Assembly: GCA_023247055.1 (NCBI GenBank)
Contig: JAHFHF010000017.1
Span: forward strand, 1 to 51,196
DNA from: Candidatus Omnitrophota bacterium
GTDB taxonomy: Bacteria > Omnitrophota > Omnitrophia > Omnitrophales > Aquincolibacteriaceae
DNA: 51,196 bases
Direction of reading: 5' to 3'
The notes below the pieces were generated by a model. The model saw only the letters and a program-made list of their open reading frames with translations, was not told the origin of the DNA and searched no databases. Of this stretch, positions 9,989-17,977 are shown piece after piece. Position 1 is the stretch's first letter. Every line of letters begins with the position of its first letter. Position numbers and translations under genes: made by a program.

Positions 9989-10255
9989 GAGTGAAAACAG
10001 TTTCCTTCCGAAACGAATTTATCCAAAAAAAAGGACACTTTGCCCCGGTTCGGCATAACTTAGAATTTTTAATTAAGTCGGAAAAATACAGAATTGCGAA
10101 GAGCAATAAAACATTTTAAAACCTATTAAAATGATACAGGTGTTAGCGAGGCTTGTCAAACCGCAAATACCATCAAAAAACACACCCCTATCCCCTTTAA
10201 ATAGCGCAAGTTATGACAGGATGACAAATGGTGTATCGGCTTAATTCAAAACAAC
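9989..10255. other. AT-rich leader of the giant repeat gene
   Basis: This 267-bp gap separates the miaA stop from the start of the giant ORF. It holds a good sigma-70 promoter (separate entry) and about 135 nt of AT-rich untranslated leader. I see no small gene, RNA gene or intrinsic terminator in it. Confidence 0.6.
10131..10159 (-). promoter_or_regulatory. Sigma-70-type promoter for the giant repeat protein
   Basis: On the minus strand there is a perfect -35 TTGACA (10159-10154), a 17-nt spacer and -10 TATCAT (10136-10131). The predicted start of transcription is near 10124, giving a leader of about 136 nt. This gives the giant gene its own promoter rather than relying on the miaA operon. 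Confidence 0.75.
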
Positions 10256-11200
10256 TTAAGTGCCTTTGAGGCTGGAATTAAGCCCATTGCGGATTTGAGA
10301 GACGCAAGATTGTAGACTCCTATCGGTATCGAAATCAATCCAGCGCACATTTTTTTCGCGGCGAAACCACGTCCACTGTCTTTTTGCAAAATGCCGTGTA
10401 TCCCGTTTGATCGCGTCCTTTACCGCGGCTAAGTTTTTTTTGTTTGCACCGTCCTTCATCCAATTCCAGAGATGCCGGTAACCAAGCGCTTGACGCGCTG
10501 TTCGCGCAATGCGCTGGCGCGTCAATAAACGCGCTTCGCGCAGCCAGCCGCCCCGGAACATTTGGTCAATGCGCTCATTGATCTTCAAATACAGATTCTC
10601 GCGTTTAGGATTTAAACCAATGACCAATGTCTCTACGCCGATCTCTGCAAGCGGTGGAAATCTCACTCGGATTTTTTCGGATTTACGGGCTGACAGGATT
10701 GCAATTTCCAGTGCCCGGGTCACACGCCTCTCATTCAGAGGATCAACGCGTCTGGCAGTCTCAGGCGCAAGCTTTTTGAGTTTATTCCAGATAAATTCCC
10801 GTCCTTGGCTCCGGCATTGCTTTTCAATTTTTTTCCTTAAAACCGGATCCGATGCCGGAGTGCTTTCAAGACCTTGCAATAGGCTGCGGATATATAACCC
10901 GCTTCCGCCCACCACGATCGGCAGCCGGTTTCTGCTTTGAATGTCCCGGATCGCTTTGACTGCACGCGTGTAAAAATCCGCGACCGAAAAAAGTCTCGAA
11001 GGCCTACAGATGTCGATGAGATGGTGGCGTACTTTGCGGCGTTCGGCTGCGGTCGGTTTGGCGGTGCCGATATCCATCCCGCGATAGACCTGCATGGAAT
11101 CCGCCGACACAATCTCTCCATCCTCCTGGCGGGCAAGTTCTAAAGCAAGACGGGATTTTCCGGAAGCAGTCGGGCCTAGGATAAATAAAACGCGGGCCAT
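10256..11200 (-). CDS. miaA: tRNA dimethylallyltransferase MiaA
   Basis: This enzyme adds the dimethylallyl group to N6 of A37 in tRNAs that read UNN codons. The ATG at 11200 gives 314 residues beginning MARVLFILGPTASGKS, the family P-loop at the expected place; extending to 11245 would add 15 residues overlapping argS. Further family motifs are DSMQVYRGMDIGTAKP, HHLIDI and VGGSGLYIRSLL, and the length is normal. Only one base separates the argS stop (11204-11202) from this start, so it is probably translationally coupled to argS. It is the last gene of the rsfS-argS-miaA group. Confidence 0.95.
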   Translation of the reverse strand: MARVLFILGPTASGKSRLALELARQEDGEIVSADSMQVYRGMDIGTAKPTAAERRKVRHHLIDICRPSRLFSVADFYTRAVKAIRDIQSRNRLPIVVGGSGLYIRSLLQGLESTPASDPVLRKKIEKQCRSQGREFIWNKLKKLAPETARRVDPLNERRVTRALEIAILSARKSEKIRVRFPPLAEIGVETLVIGLNPKRENLYLKINERIDQMFRGGWLREARLLTRQRIARTARQALGYRHLWNWMKDGANKKNLAAVKDAIKRDTRHFAKRQWTWFRREKNVRWIDFDTDRSLQSCVSQIRNGLNSSLKGT

Positions 11201-11201
11201 T

Positions 11202-12866
11202 TTACATGGTTTCGGGCTGGGAAATCCCCAAGAGACGAAGGCCATTGCGCAGGGTCATACGCGCGGCCTCGGCGAGTATCAGGCGGGCCTTGGTCAACTC
11301 TTCGTTATCGCTGACAACCCGGTGGTGGGCATAAAACTTGTGAAAAGCGGCAGCCAGTTCTCGCAGATAATCGGCAAGCCGGTACGGTTCCAGCATTTGG
11401 CTTGCTGAAACAAGGGCTTTGGGGAACTCCGAAATCACCTTAATCAAGTTAAGTTCTTCGGGAGCCTCCAGCAGCTCCAAATTGGCCTTATCCGGCACTT
11501 GCCGGCCGCTGAAGCGGATCAGACTGGCAATACGCGCATAGGCATACTGCAGGTAATAAACGGGGTTTTCATCGGATTTCTTCTTCGCAAGATCCAAATC
11601 AAAATCCAGAGGGGTTTCAACACGCCGCATGATAAAGAAAAAACGGGTTGCGTCAGGGCCTACCTCGTTGCGGAGTTCCTCGAGAGTCACGAATTCTCCG
11701 GCCCTTGTAGACATGCGGACAGGAGTACCGTTACGATAGAGGGTCGTCAGTTGAACGATAAGAACATCGATCGTCTCTTGCTCATAGCCAAGAGCCCGGC
11801 AGGCGGCTTTAAGCCGGGTAATATAGCTATGGTGGTCCGGGCCCCAAAGGTTGACGATTTGATTGAAGCCGCGTTCAAACTTGCTGCGGTGATAAGCGAT
11901 ATCCGGGGCCAAATAAGTATAATCCCCGGTTGTTTTTTTCACCACCCGGTCTTTATCATCGCCAAACGCCGTAGAGCGGAACCATAGAGCGCCGTCTTGT
12001 TCGAACAAATGACCGCGTTCTTTCAAAACTTCCAAGGCTTCCTCAACGGCATTTTTAGTATAAAGAGTGCTTTCGCTGAAGTAGGAGTCAAACCGGACGC
12101 CGATCGCCTCAAGGTCATGCTCAATCGTCCCCATCATCATTTTTGCGGCAAATTGACGCGCTTCAGCAATGGCCTCGGCCTTATCCAGCGTTAGAAGTTC
12201 GTCTTTGCGTGCGGCCACAAGCGCCTTGGCAATATCGTGGATATAGGTCCCGTGGTAGCCATCTTCGGGAAATACAGCTTCCATTTCAAAATTTCCGAGA
12301 TAACGCACGTAGACACTTTCGCCCAAAAGATTCATTTGCCGGCCGGCATCGTTGAGATAATATTCGGCCGTGACATCATGGCCGGTATGGCGCAAAATCC
12401 GCACGAGACAATCCCCCACAGCCGCCTGCCGGCCGTGAGCGATCGTCAGAGGGCCTGTCGGATTGGCACTGACAAATTCGACCACGGTTTTCCTCCCCTT
12501 GCCGAAGTCTGAAAGGCCATAGCGTTCATCCTGACGCAAAACCTCCGTCAGAATATCTGTCATGGCCGTCTGCTTCACATAGAAATTTAGAAAACCAGCG
12601 CCTGCGATTTCAACGCGGGTAATAAAGGCGGCCTCTTTAATCTTTTTGCGGCGGGTTTCTATCCAGGCGAGCAATTCATCCGCAACGGCCTTGGGCGGTT
12701 TACCGATCTGACGCGCAATTTTGAAGGCGGCATTGACGGCGAAATCGCCGCGGGAAGGATCGCGGCTGACCTGGACATCATAAACAAGATCTGTGACCGG
12801 CTTTTGCCAATCTTTTTGCAGGTCGCCGACGGCATCGGCAATGATTTTGCGAATCTGATTTTCCAT
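11202..12866 (-). CDS. argS: Arginyl-tRNA synthetase
   Basis: This class I aminoacyl-tRNA synthetase charges tRNA-Arg. The protein has 554 residues, normal for ArgRS. The N-terminal Add1-like domain is followed by the HIGH-equivalent ANPTGPLTIAHGRQ near residue 120 and the ArgRS motif YLNDAGRQM. A KMSK-equivalent RMSTRAGE follows, then a helical anticodon-binding domain with PVYYLQYAYARI. The start ATG at 12866 has no clear Shine-Dalgarno, and a REP-like repeat ends within a few bases of it, so the native leader may have been displaced. rsfS lies upstream and miaA directly downstream. Confidence 0.96.
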   Translation of the reverse strand: MENQIRKIIADAVGDLQKDWQKPVTDLVYDVQVSRDPSRGDFAVNAAFKIARQIGKPPKAVADELLAWIETRRKKIKEAAFITRVEIAGAGFLNFYVKQTAMTDILTEVLRQDERYGLSDFGKGRKTVVEFVSANPTGPLTIAHGRQAAVGDCLVRILRHTGHDVTAEYYLNDAGRQMNLLGESVYVRYLGNFEMEAVFPEDGYHGTYIHDIAKALVAARKDELLTLDKAEAIAEARQFAAKMMMGTIEHDLEAIGVRFDSYFSESTLYTKNAVEEALEVLKERGHLFEQDGALWFRSTAFGDDKDRVVKKTTGDYTYLAPDIAYHRSKFERGFNQIVNLWGPDHHSYITRLKAACRALGYEQETIDVLIVQLTTLYRNGTPVRMSTRAGEFVTLEELRNEVGPDATRFFFIMRRVETPLDFDLDLAKKKSDENPVYYLQYAYARIASLIRFSGRQVPDKANLELLEAPEELNLIKVISEFPKALVSASQMLEPYRLADYLRELAAAFHKFYAHHRVVSDNEELTKARLILAEAARMTLRNGLRLLGISQPETM

Positions 12867-12868
12867 GC

Positions 12869-12976
12869 AATTGTCATGTCCGCATGCTTTTAATTTGTCA
12901 TTCCCGATGCTTTAAATTTGTCATTCCCGCATACCCTCAATTTGTCATCCCCGCATGCTTTAGGCGGGGATCTATT
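12869..12976. repeat. REP-like intergenic repeat, partial tandem copies
   Basis: Between argS and rsfS the sequence repeats AATTTGTCATTCCCG-type segments three to four times (near 12894, 12916 and 12939). It ends in a copy that can fold: CATCCCCGCATGC followed by GGCGGGGATC. This is the style of dispersed GTCATTCCCGC repeats. The repeat fills nearly the whole gap and touches both genes. Confidence 0.7.
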
Positions 12977-12979
12977 GCT

Positions 12980-13330
12980 CTAGGGCAAGCGCTTCGCATT
13001 ACCCCAGAGGCGCTCAAGGCCGTAAAACTCGCGCGTCTGGTAGTAAAAAACATGGGCGATGACAGCACCGTAATCCAGCAGAATCCACTTTCCTTCTTCA
13101 AAACCCTCGGAATGAAGTACTCGGACTTTTTTGGCTTTGAGCTGTTCGAGAATGTGTTCGCCGATGGCACGCACGTGAGGATCCGAATTTCCATGCATCA
13201 AGACAAAGTAGTTGGCCATGCTTGAAAGCTTGGAAATATCGAGAATGATAGGATCTTCAGCCTTCTTGTCTAAGGCCAAAGTCCGGATGAGGGATGCCAG
13301 CGTTTTAGGGTGCAAAGCCGTACCGGACAA
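12980..13330 (-). CDS. rsfS: Ribosomal silencing factor RsfS (Iojap family)
   Basis: RsfS binds ribosomal protein L14 on the large subunit and blocks subunit joining in slow growth. The 116 residues match the family in length and carry the core signs: ALDKKAEDPIILDIS, MANYFVLMHGNSDPHVRAI, and GKWILLDYGAVIAHVFYYQTREFY. The start appears to be TTG at 13330, directly after the TAA of the upstream secreted protein. A GGAGGAGG sequence about 13 nt upstream, inside that gene, suggests coupling. The 3' end runs into the REP-like repeat before argS, so the last residues may be repeat-derived. Confidence 0.9.
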   Translation of the reverse strand: MSGTALHPKTLASLIRTLALDKKAEDPIILDISKLSSMANYFVLMHGNSDPHVRAIGEHILEQLKAKKVRVLHSEGFEEGKWILLDYGAVIAHVFYYQTREFYGLERLWGNAKRLP

Positions 13331-13969
13331 TTAGCGCCGGTATCCTCCTCCAGCGGCTTGAGCTGCCGAAACGGCCGAACCTGCGCCCGCATTGGCATTC
13401 GCCTGGGATACACTTGCTTGCTTTGCTTGCTTCACCGCCGCCGCACTGGCCGCTGCGGGCTTCATGGCCTTAACCCCAACAGCCGTTCTCGCAGTCTGAA
13501 CGGCACGAACCTGGGCTTGAATCTCTTCGGCCTTTTTCTTAAGTTCTTCTTCCTCGTCCGGTGTAAGCTCTAATTTCTCTCCGGTAGTCCAGGCCTGAGA
13601 TTGGGCCTTGGCGCGATCTTCTTCCTCTTTCAGCCGGTCTTCTGAGGTCAAGTAACCGCCATCAGGCTTTTTATCGATAAAGCCGCTTGATTTTGCCTCT
13701 TCGAGCGCCTTTCCAAAAGTCCGGTCTGCAGCCGCTTTACGTTCTTCACTAATCCGGGCCTGTTCATCTTCGGAAACCTGTACGGCTTGCGGCGGCTCTG
13801 GCTGAGCCATCGGTTCCGGCTGCATTTCAGACTGAGCAGTCGATTGCATCGGGGCGGCCGATGACTTTCCGGAGGTTTGCTTCGATTTTCTATCCCAAAA
13901 CGCAGCTTGCGCCGGTATGACTTGAGTTATGAGCAACAGCACGATCCATAGGCTTATTTTTATCTTCAT
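13331..13969 (-). CDS. Small secreted Ala/Gln/Glu-rich protein
   Basis: I do not recognise this 212-residue protein. It starts with a clear signal peptide (MKIKISLWIVLLLITQ, cleavage likely after AQA near residue 22). The middle is low-complexity and rich in Pro, Gln and Glu. A charged helical or coiled-coil stretch with DEEEELKKKAEEIQAQV follows (about 125-160), then an Ala/Val/Gly-rich tail ending GGGYRR. The start has a good AAGGAG Shine-Dalgarno. It lies between another small secreted protein and rsfS. A periplasmic or envelope-associated structural role is a guess. Confidence 0.8.
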   Translation of the reverse strand: MKIKISLWIVLLLITQVIPAQAAFWDRKSKQTSGKSSAAPMQSTAQSEMQPEPMAQPEPPQAVQVSEDEQARISEERKAAADRTFGKALEEAKSSGFIDKKPDGGYLTSEDRLKEEEDRAKAQSQAWTTGEKLELTPDEEEELKKKAEEIQAQVRAVQTARTAVGVKAMKPAAASAAAVKQAKQASVSQANANAGAGSAVSAAQAAGGGYRR

Positions 13970-13992
13970 AAACAGAAATCTCCTTAAGTGAA

Positions 13993-14265
13993 TTAAAATG
14001 TTCGGTATTGCCGAGCCGCTTTGACGGCATTTTCTGCTTGCGCTGTTCCCGCCATAATTTGACTGGCCTTATTCGCCGTATTCGCCGCCTCAATTTGCTG
14101 CTGGGTACCATTTTCGGCAAAGGCAACGGCTTTTGCTATTTTTTCCTGCCGTTCTTTTTCAAGTTCTTCTTTCGTCTTTTCCCGCTTTTCTTCCGCGGCC
14201 AAACCAGAAACAACCGCTGTAAACATAAAAACAAACATGAGTGCCAGAATACCCCTTTTTTTCAT
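13993..14265 (-). CDS. Small secreted helical protein
   Basis: This is a 90-residue protein starting at MKKRGILALMFVFMF. That ATG has a good AAAGGAG site seven to eight bases upstream; the longer possible start at 14310 would place the signal peptide internally. The signal peptide probably ends at GLAA near residue 24. The mature part is charged helix (EKREKTKEELEKERQEKIAKA) followed by an Ala/Asn/Gln-rich helix. It is similar in style to the next gene and probably co-transcribed with it from the promoter at 14300-14327. Family and function are not recognised. Confidence 0.75.
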   Translation of the reverse strand: MKKRGILALMFVFMFTAVVSGLAAEEKREKTKEELEKERQEKIAKAVAFAENGTQQQIEAANTANKASQIMAGTAQAENAVKAARQYRTF

Positions 14266-14299
14266 TTGAGTCTCCTTTGCCTGAAGTGTTAGGGACGCT

Positions 14300-14327
14300 A
14301 TTTTATACACGTTTACGGGTTTGTCAA
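14300..14327 (-). promoter_or_regulatory. Promoter for the small secreted proteins and rsfS-argS-miaA
   Basis: The minus strand carries -35 TTGACA (14327-14322), a 16-nt spacer and -10 TAAAAT (14305-14300), about 35 nt upstream of the small secreted gene. The -35 box lies just beyond the stop end of the TPR gene. It probably drives the whole run 14265 to 10256. Confidence 0.6.
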
Positions 14328-14329
14328 AG

Positions 14330-16330
14330 TTAAACCTGTTTCAGAGCCTTTCGCAGATCCTCCAGCGCCTCGGTTCGCCCCATACGTTGGAGGATATTGA
14401 CCTGCGCCATTACCATTTTGGGATTGCCCAGCGCGGAATAGGCCCTGGCCTTGAAATAGTAGGCATTTTCCTCAGACGGCTGCATCGTCGTCACGAGATC
14501 AAAAAAAGCCACCGATTCTTCATATTTGCCCTCGCGAAAACAGAGTTCCCCAAGCTGCGCCGTCAAAGGCACCAGCTGCTGAAACGCAAATGTCCCGCCC
14601 GTTTTTTCCTTGATGCTTAAATGATACTCGACCGCCTGACGCACAAAAGGGATCGCCTTTTCATACTGCTTTGTCGCTAAATAAACGGCTGCCAAAGCCT
14701 CATAGGTTTTGCTTTCGTTGGGGTCTAACTCTAAGGCTTTTTTGTAGTATTCTTCCGCTTTGGCAAAATCTCCCATTTTCTTGTAACTAAGTCCGATACC
14801 TAAATGCGGTTGATCCGCCTTAGGGCGTGTCTCAAGCACCTTTTGAAAATAGTTGATCGCTTCCTGCCAATCTCCTTTTTCCTGATACATCACCCCAAGA
14901 TTATAAAGCGCATCAGGGTCAACGCGATCGGGGTGAACGGTCAATATTTGCTTGTAAACGGCAATGGCATCATCCACTCGATGCTTGCGCGTATACTCGC
15001 GCGCCAGGTTGCGATAGCCGCGGGTTTTCTTGGGTGTCTTTTTAACAACATCCTTCCAAAGCGCTTCTTCCGTTTTCCAAACCTCATTGCGCCGGTAAGT
15101 TAAACCCGCCAGCAAAAGAGATATTCCCATCAAAATAGGCAAAGCATATCCGATTTTTTTGACGATTTTTTCATAGAGCAAGGCGAAAAGAAGTGCCAGG
15201 CCGGCCATGGGCAGATAAAGGCGGTGCTCAAAAATCACGTCATCGATGGCAATGATGCTGGATTCGACGCTCATAGCCACGAAAAACCAGAAAATGCCAA
15301 ACGCTAAGGCCCGATAGCCTTTCTTAAGGAATAAAAAGCCCAAAACGGCAAAACCCGCCAGCGGGATACAGGGCAAATAAAATCGCCAGTGAAAAAAATG
15401 CTTTGGAATGAGCCATGTGTAATCCAGATTTTGTCCATAGGGCAAAATAACAAGTCTCAAATAATGTAAAAGAGCAGACGGCTGGGCTCGAAAATATTGG
15501 GCGGGGCTAAGAAGTTCGGACTGAGCAAGGATGTTGAGAACTTTGTCCCAAGATCGAACCCCTTCAAAGACCAGTACAGCGGCCACCATGATAAAACCCG
15601 GCAGGAGGATGGTCAAAACTGCCCGTTGAATTTGTTTTCTGTCTTTTGCAAAGCAAATCTCATAAATCAGCAGCGCTCCCGGCAAGCTGAAGGCTGACTG
15701 CTTGGAAAAAAACGCAAAAGCGGCGGATAATCCAAAAAGCCAGTAAGCCCAGCGCCGGCCTTGCCTTGCTAAAACATAAAAGAAAACGGCCCAAATATAG
15801 AAGAGAGCGGCCAGTGAGGCCAGACGCTGCACGACATAAGAGACTGCCTGAGTTTGTACCGGATGCAATAAAAAGAACAAAGCGCCGGCCCATGCTAGCC
15901 ATAACTCTCTACGTTTCGCCGCTTCCGAAGATAAAACATTTTCCTGTCGTAAAAGGGCCTTAATTAAAAAAAAGACGCCGAAGGAGGCCAAAAAATGAAT
16001 TGTCCAGTTGACAACATGATAAGAAAAGCTGTCAATTCCCGAGGTGCGGTAATTCCAAGCAAATGTCAGATAGGTCAAAAAACGCGATTTTGGAATTTGA
16101 TTCCATAAAAGAGGAATATTCATATATCCGCTAATCGATTCCACGTTCAGAATGCTTGTGTTATCGTCAAAATGAAATTCCGCACGGAAAGAATTGGCAT
16201 AGGCCAGAAACCCCAGCCCAAGAATGGATGCTAAAATAATCCAAGGCGATAAAAATTTGGCGTGGCTGCGGAAAGGATCTACTGCCGCCGCCTGCTGCAA
16301 CTTAGGATTTTTTTGAGTTGTCGTTTTCAT
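14330..16330 (-). CDS. TMTC-like membrane protein with C-terminal TPR repeats
   Basis: This 666-residue protein has about ten hydrophobic segments in residues 28-425. The first is followed by a FHFDDNTSIL motif, like the acidic DD motif after helix 1 in TMTC/PMT-type (GT-C) glycosyltransferases. Residues about 430-660 hold TPR repeats, e.g. ALYNLGVMYQEKGDWQEAINYFQKVLE and AEEYYKKALELDPNESKTYEALA-type units. This layout is that of TMTC-like O-mannosyltransferases, widespread as poorly described proteins in Omnitrophota and Planctomycetes. Transfer of a sugar from a lipid-linked donor outside the membrane is inferred. The glycan cluster lies upstream. I found no strong Shine-Dalgarno (GTGGAAA only). 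Confidence 0.8.
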   Translation of the reverse strand: MKTTTQKNPKLQQAAAVDPFRSHAKFLSPWIILASILGLGFLAYANSFRAEFHFDDNTSILNVESISGYMNIPLLWNQIPKSRFLTYLTFAWNYRTSGIDSFSYHVVNWTIHFLASFGVFFLIKALLRQENVLSSEAAKRRELWLAWAGALFFLLHPVQTQAVSYVVQRLASLAALFYIWAVFFYVLARQGRRWAYWLFGLSAAFAFFSKQSAFSLPGALLIYEICFAKDRKQIQRAVLTILLPGFIMVAAVLVFEGVRSWDKVLNILAQSELLSPAQYFRAQPSALLHYLRLVILPYGQNLDYTWLIPKHFFHWRFYLPCIPLAGFAVLGFLFLKKGYRALAFGIFWFFVAMSVESSIIAIDDVIFEHRLYLPMAGLALLFALLYEKIVKKIGYALPILMGISLLLAGLTYRRNEVWKTEEALWKDVVKKTPKKTRGYRNLAREYTRKHRVDDAIAVYKQILTVHPDRVDPDALYNLGVMYQEKGDWQEAINYFQKVLETRPKADQPHLGIGLSYKKMGDFAKAEEYYKKALELDPNESKTYEALAAVYLATKQYEKAIPFVRQAVEYHLSIKEKTGGTFAFQQLVPLTAQLGELCFREGKYEESVAFFDLVTTMQPSEENAYYFKARAYSALGNPKMVMAQVNILQRMGRTEALEDLRKALKQV

Positions 16331-16459
16331 TTTCCACGAGTTCCTGAATCATGTTATAGGTATTTTCCCGCCCAAAGATTATTCGGAAATTCCGCATAGG
16401 GAGGTCAAGGGCGCACTTGTAACTATCAGCCTGATCTGTGCCTTGGACTTACTCTTTTT

Positions 16460-16849
16460 CTACTTTCTGGTGTATTTGTCGCAAGCGGTAAGAAACTGTT
16501 TTACATCCAGTTTGATTTGGGAGGCCAATCCAGATGTGATTTCAACATAATCACCATAATCCCCATCGAGACGAACCTCAAAACTTGTTCGAAGCGCCCG
16601 CGCTAAATCTTTAGGGATCAACCCCGTTTTTACGAAGTTTATCTGAAAAAGCGAAATAACACCGGTGTGCTTTGAAGCATCGAGCCCCTTCGTCGCCAAA
16701 ACAGCTCTGGCGGCATAAAACGCAGCGTAATAGAAACGATTGACAGCGCTGTCATAAGAACGCACGCGAGTCAATGTTGCACCCGCGCGATACGCATTTT
16801 TTGCTTTACGCAACCAAAAAGAAATAAGCTTTTTGTTTTCAACTGTCAC
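16460..16849 (-). CDS. HEPN-domain protein, toxin-like partner of MNT
   Basis: The 129 residues are all-helical. They carry the HEPN-family pattern: AYRAGATL, Y-SAVNRFYYAAFYAARAVL, then ASKHTGVISLF and the C-terminal R-DGDYGDY. In MNT/HEPN pairs the HEPN protein is usually the RNase toxin. The classical RxxxxH motif of HepT is not obvious here; this looks like the KHxGV subfamily. The start overlaps the MNT stop by four bases (ATGA), so the two are coupled. Confidence 0.8.
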   Translation of the reverse strand: MTVENKKLISFWLRKAKNAYRAGATLTRVRSYDSAVNRFYYAAFYAARAVLATKGLDASKHTGVISLFQINFVKTGLIPKDLARALRTSFEVRLDGDYGDYVEITSGLASQIKLDVKQFLTACDKYTRK

Positions 16850-17184
16850 AGGGCGATGCCATCTTTTTTGAGATTACGAATAAAAGGCATGATGCGCCAC
16901 GCTTTCGCTGTCATCAACTCCAGAGGAAGAACACGCGGAGAAACAAAAACATCGAACTCTAATCCAACATCAAAAGCAGCGTTCATAACTTTGTTCCAAA
17001 TAGCATCCGTGCGTTTACGCACAAGCACGGCTACATCGACATCAGAATGAGGCCCGGAATCACCTCTTGCCTTAGATCCATAAAGCAAGACCTTATACAA
17101 ATTGGCGCCAAGATCTTTTTTGACAAGAAACATGAATTTTTGCAGGGCCTGACGTTCTATCAAACTCAATTTTTTATTGCGCAT
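16846..17184 (-). CDS. MNT-type nucleotidyltransferase, antitoxin-like
   Basis: This is a 112-residue minimal nucleotidyltransferase. The signature LLYGSKARGDSGPHSDVDVAVLV holds the GS and the D-x-D that bind metal and nucleotide. In type VII systems the MNT antitoxin modifies a tyrosine of its HEPN partner; here the conserved tyrosines of the HEPN tail (DGDYGDY) would be candidates. The start has a strong AAAGGAG site. The HEPN gene overlaps downstream by four bases, and a candidate promoter lies upstream at 17252-17280. Confidence 0.85.
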   Translation of the reverse strand: MRNKKLSLIERQALQKFMFLVKKDLGANLYKVLLYGSKARGDSGPHSDVDVAVLVRKRTDAIWNKVMNAAFDVGLEFDVFVSPRVLPLELMTAKAWRIMPFIRNLKKDGIAL

Positions 17185-17251
17185 AAGGCTCCTTTTTCAT
17201 TTTTCAAGTCTGACTTACCGATAACCAAAATGCCAAGCCTAAACTTAGCTA

Positions 17252-17280
17252 ATTGTAAATCTGCCACGACCGATATGCAA
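17252..17280 (-). promoter_or_regulatory. Candidate promoter for the MNT/HEPN pair
   Basis: On the minus strand -35 TTGCAT (17280-17275), a 17-nt spacer and -10 TACAAT (17257-17252) lie about 70 nt upstream of the MNT start. The -10 is close to consensus; the -35 matches weakly. An own promoter would suit a toxin-antitoxin pair set after a glycan cluster. Confidence 0.45.
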
Positions 17281-17330
17281 TACTTGTACAAAGTTATTTT
17301 GTCCCAAACAGATCCAAATCAAAAACCACA

Positions 17331-17966
17331 TCAATCCACAGGCTTCTGGTCGCGGCCAATCATCATGTTGACCATCATGTGGGCCCAGTCGGTATTGCTC
17401 TTGGGCCAGCTGACGAAGGATTGCCAGAACTCTTCCTGATCCGCTTTGGGCATGCCGGCAAAATAAGGACTTTTCGTTAAAAAAGTCTGCTCCAGAAAAT
17501 TCCGGTAAGACGCCCTTGGCTGCTTGCGCAATTCGGAAAAAAGCCGGGTTGAATTTTCAAAATCATTCTCTAACAAATCCATCCCAATCCATGAATAGGT
17601 TGCCAAATACCGGCGAAACAAAAGTTCATCGCCGCCGTAGTAATTTGTGAAAAGTCCTTCGCGTGGTTCAAGCTCGTCAAACCCCACTGTCACAAGTCCT
17701 TTTTGGTCAGCATAGGCTTGATAAGAATCCACCGGCCTAGTTGTCATCGATGCGACCATATAAGCAATTCTTACTGTGACGTGATAGGGATCCCGCGTAA
17801 TCGCATTTAAGTAAAATCCAGTAACAGAAGAACTCCATTCAGGCGAAGTAAAAAACTCACGCAAAACAGAAACTGTTTTATAGTAATCAGCCAGGCTTTC
17901 CCCTTCATCAAGAATCGTATAAATCCTGGCCGAAAAATCGTTCACCGATAAAGCATTATCGTTCAT
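17331..17966 (-). CDS. Unrecognised protein at the end of the glycan cluster
   Basis: I do not recognise this 211-residue protein. It has no signal peptide or membrane segment. It is mostly helical with aromatic-rich stretches (GLFTNYYGGDELLFRRYLATYSWIG near residue 100) and a Trp-rich end (EEFWQSFVSWPKSNTDWAHMMVN). It begins 12 nt after the stop of a GT4 glycosyltransferase and has no evident Shine-Dalgarno of its own, so it is probably co-transcribed with that gene. A role in the glycan pathway is suggested only by location. Confidence 0.65.
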   Translation of the reverse strand: MNDNALSVNDFSARIYTILDEGESLADYYKTVSVLREFFTSPEWSSSVTGFYLNAITRDPYHVTVRIAYMVASMTTRPVDSYQAYADQKGLVTVGFDELEPREGLFTNYYGGDELLFRRYLATYSWIGMDLLENDFENSTRLFSELRKQPRASYRNFLEQTFLTKSPYFAGMPKADQEEFWQSFVSWPKSNTDWAHMMVNMMIGRDQKPVD

Positions 17967-17977
17967 AAGATTGGTTT

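Noticed and set aside
10131..10255. Riboswitch or small RNA in the leader of the left giant gene
   Set aside because: The leader is AT-rich with no strong hairpins or conserved pattern that I could recognise.
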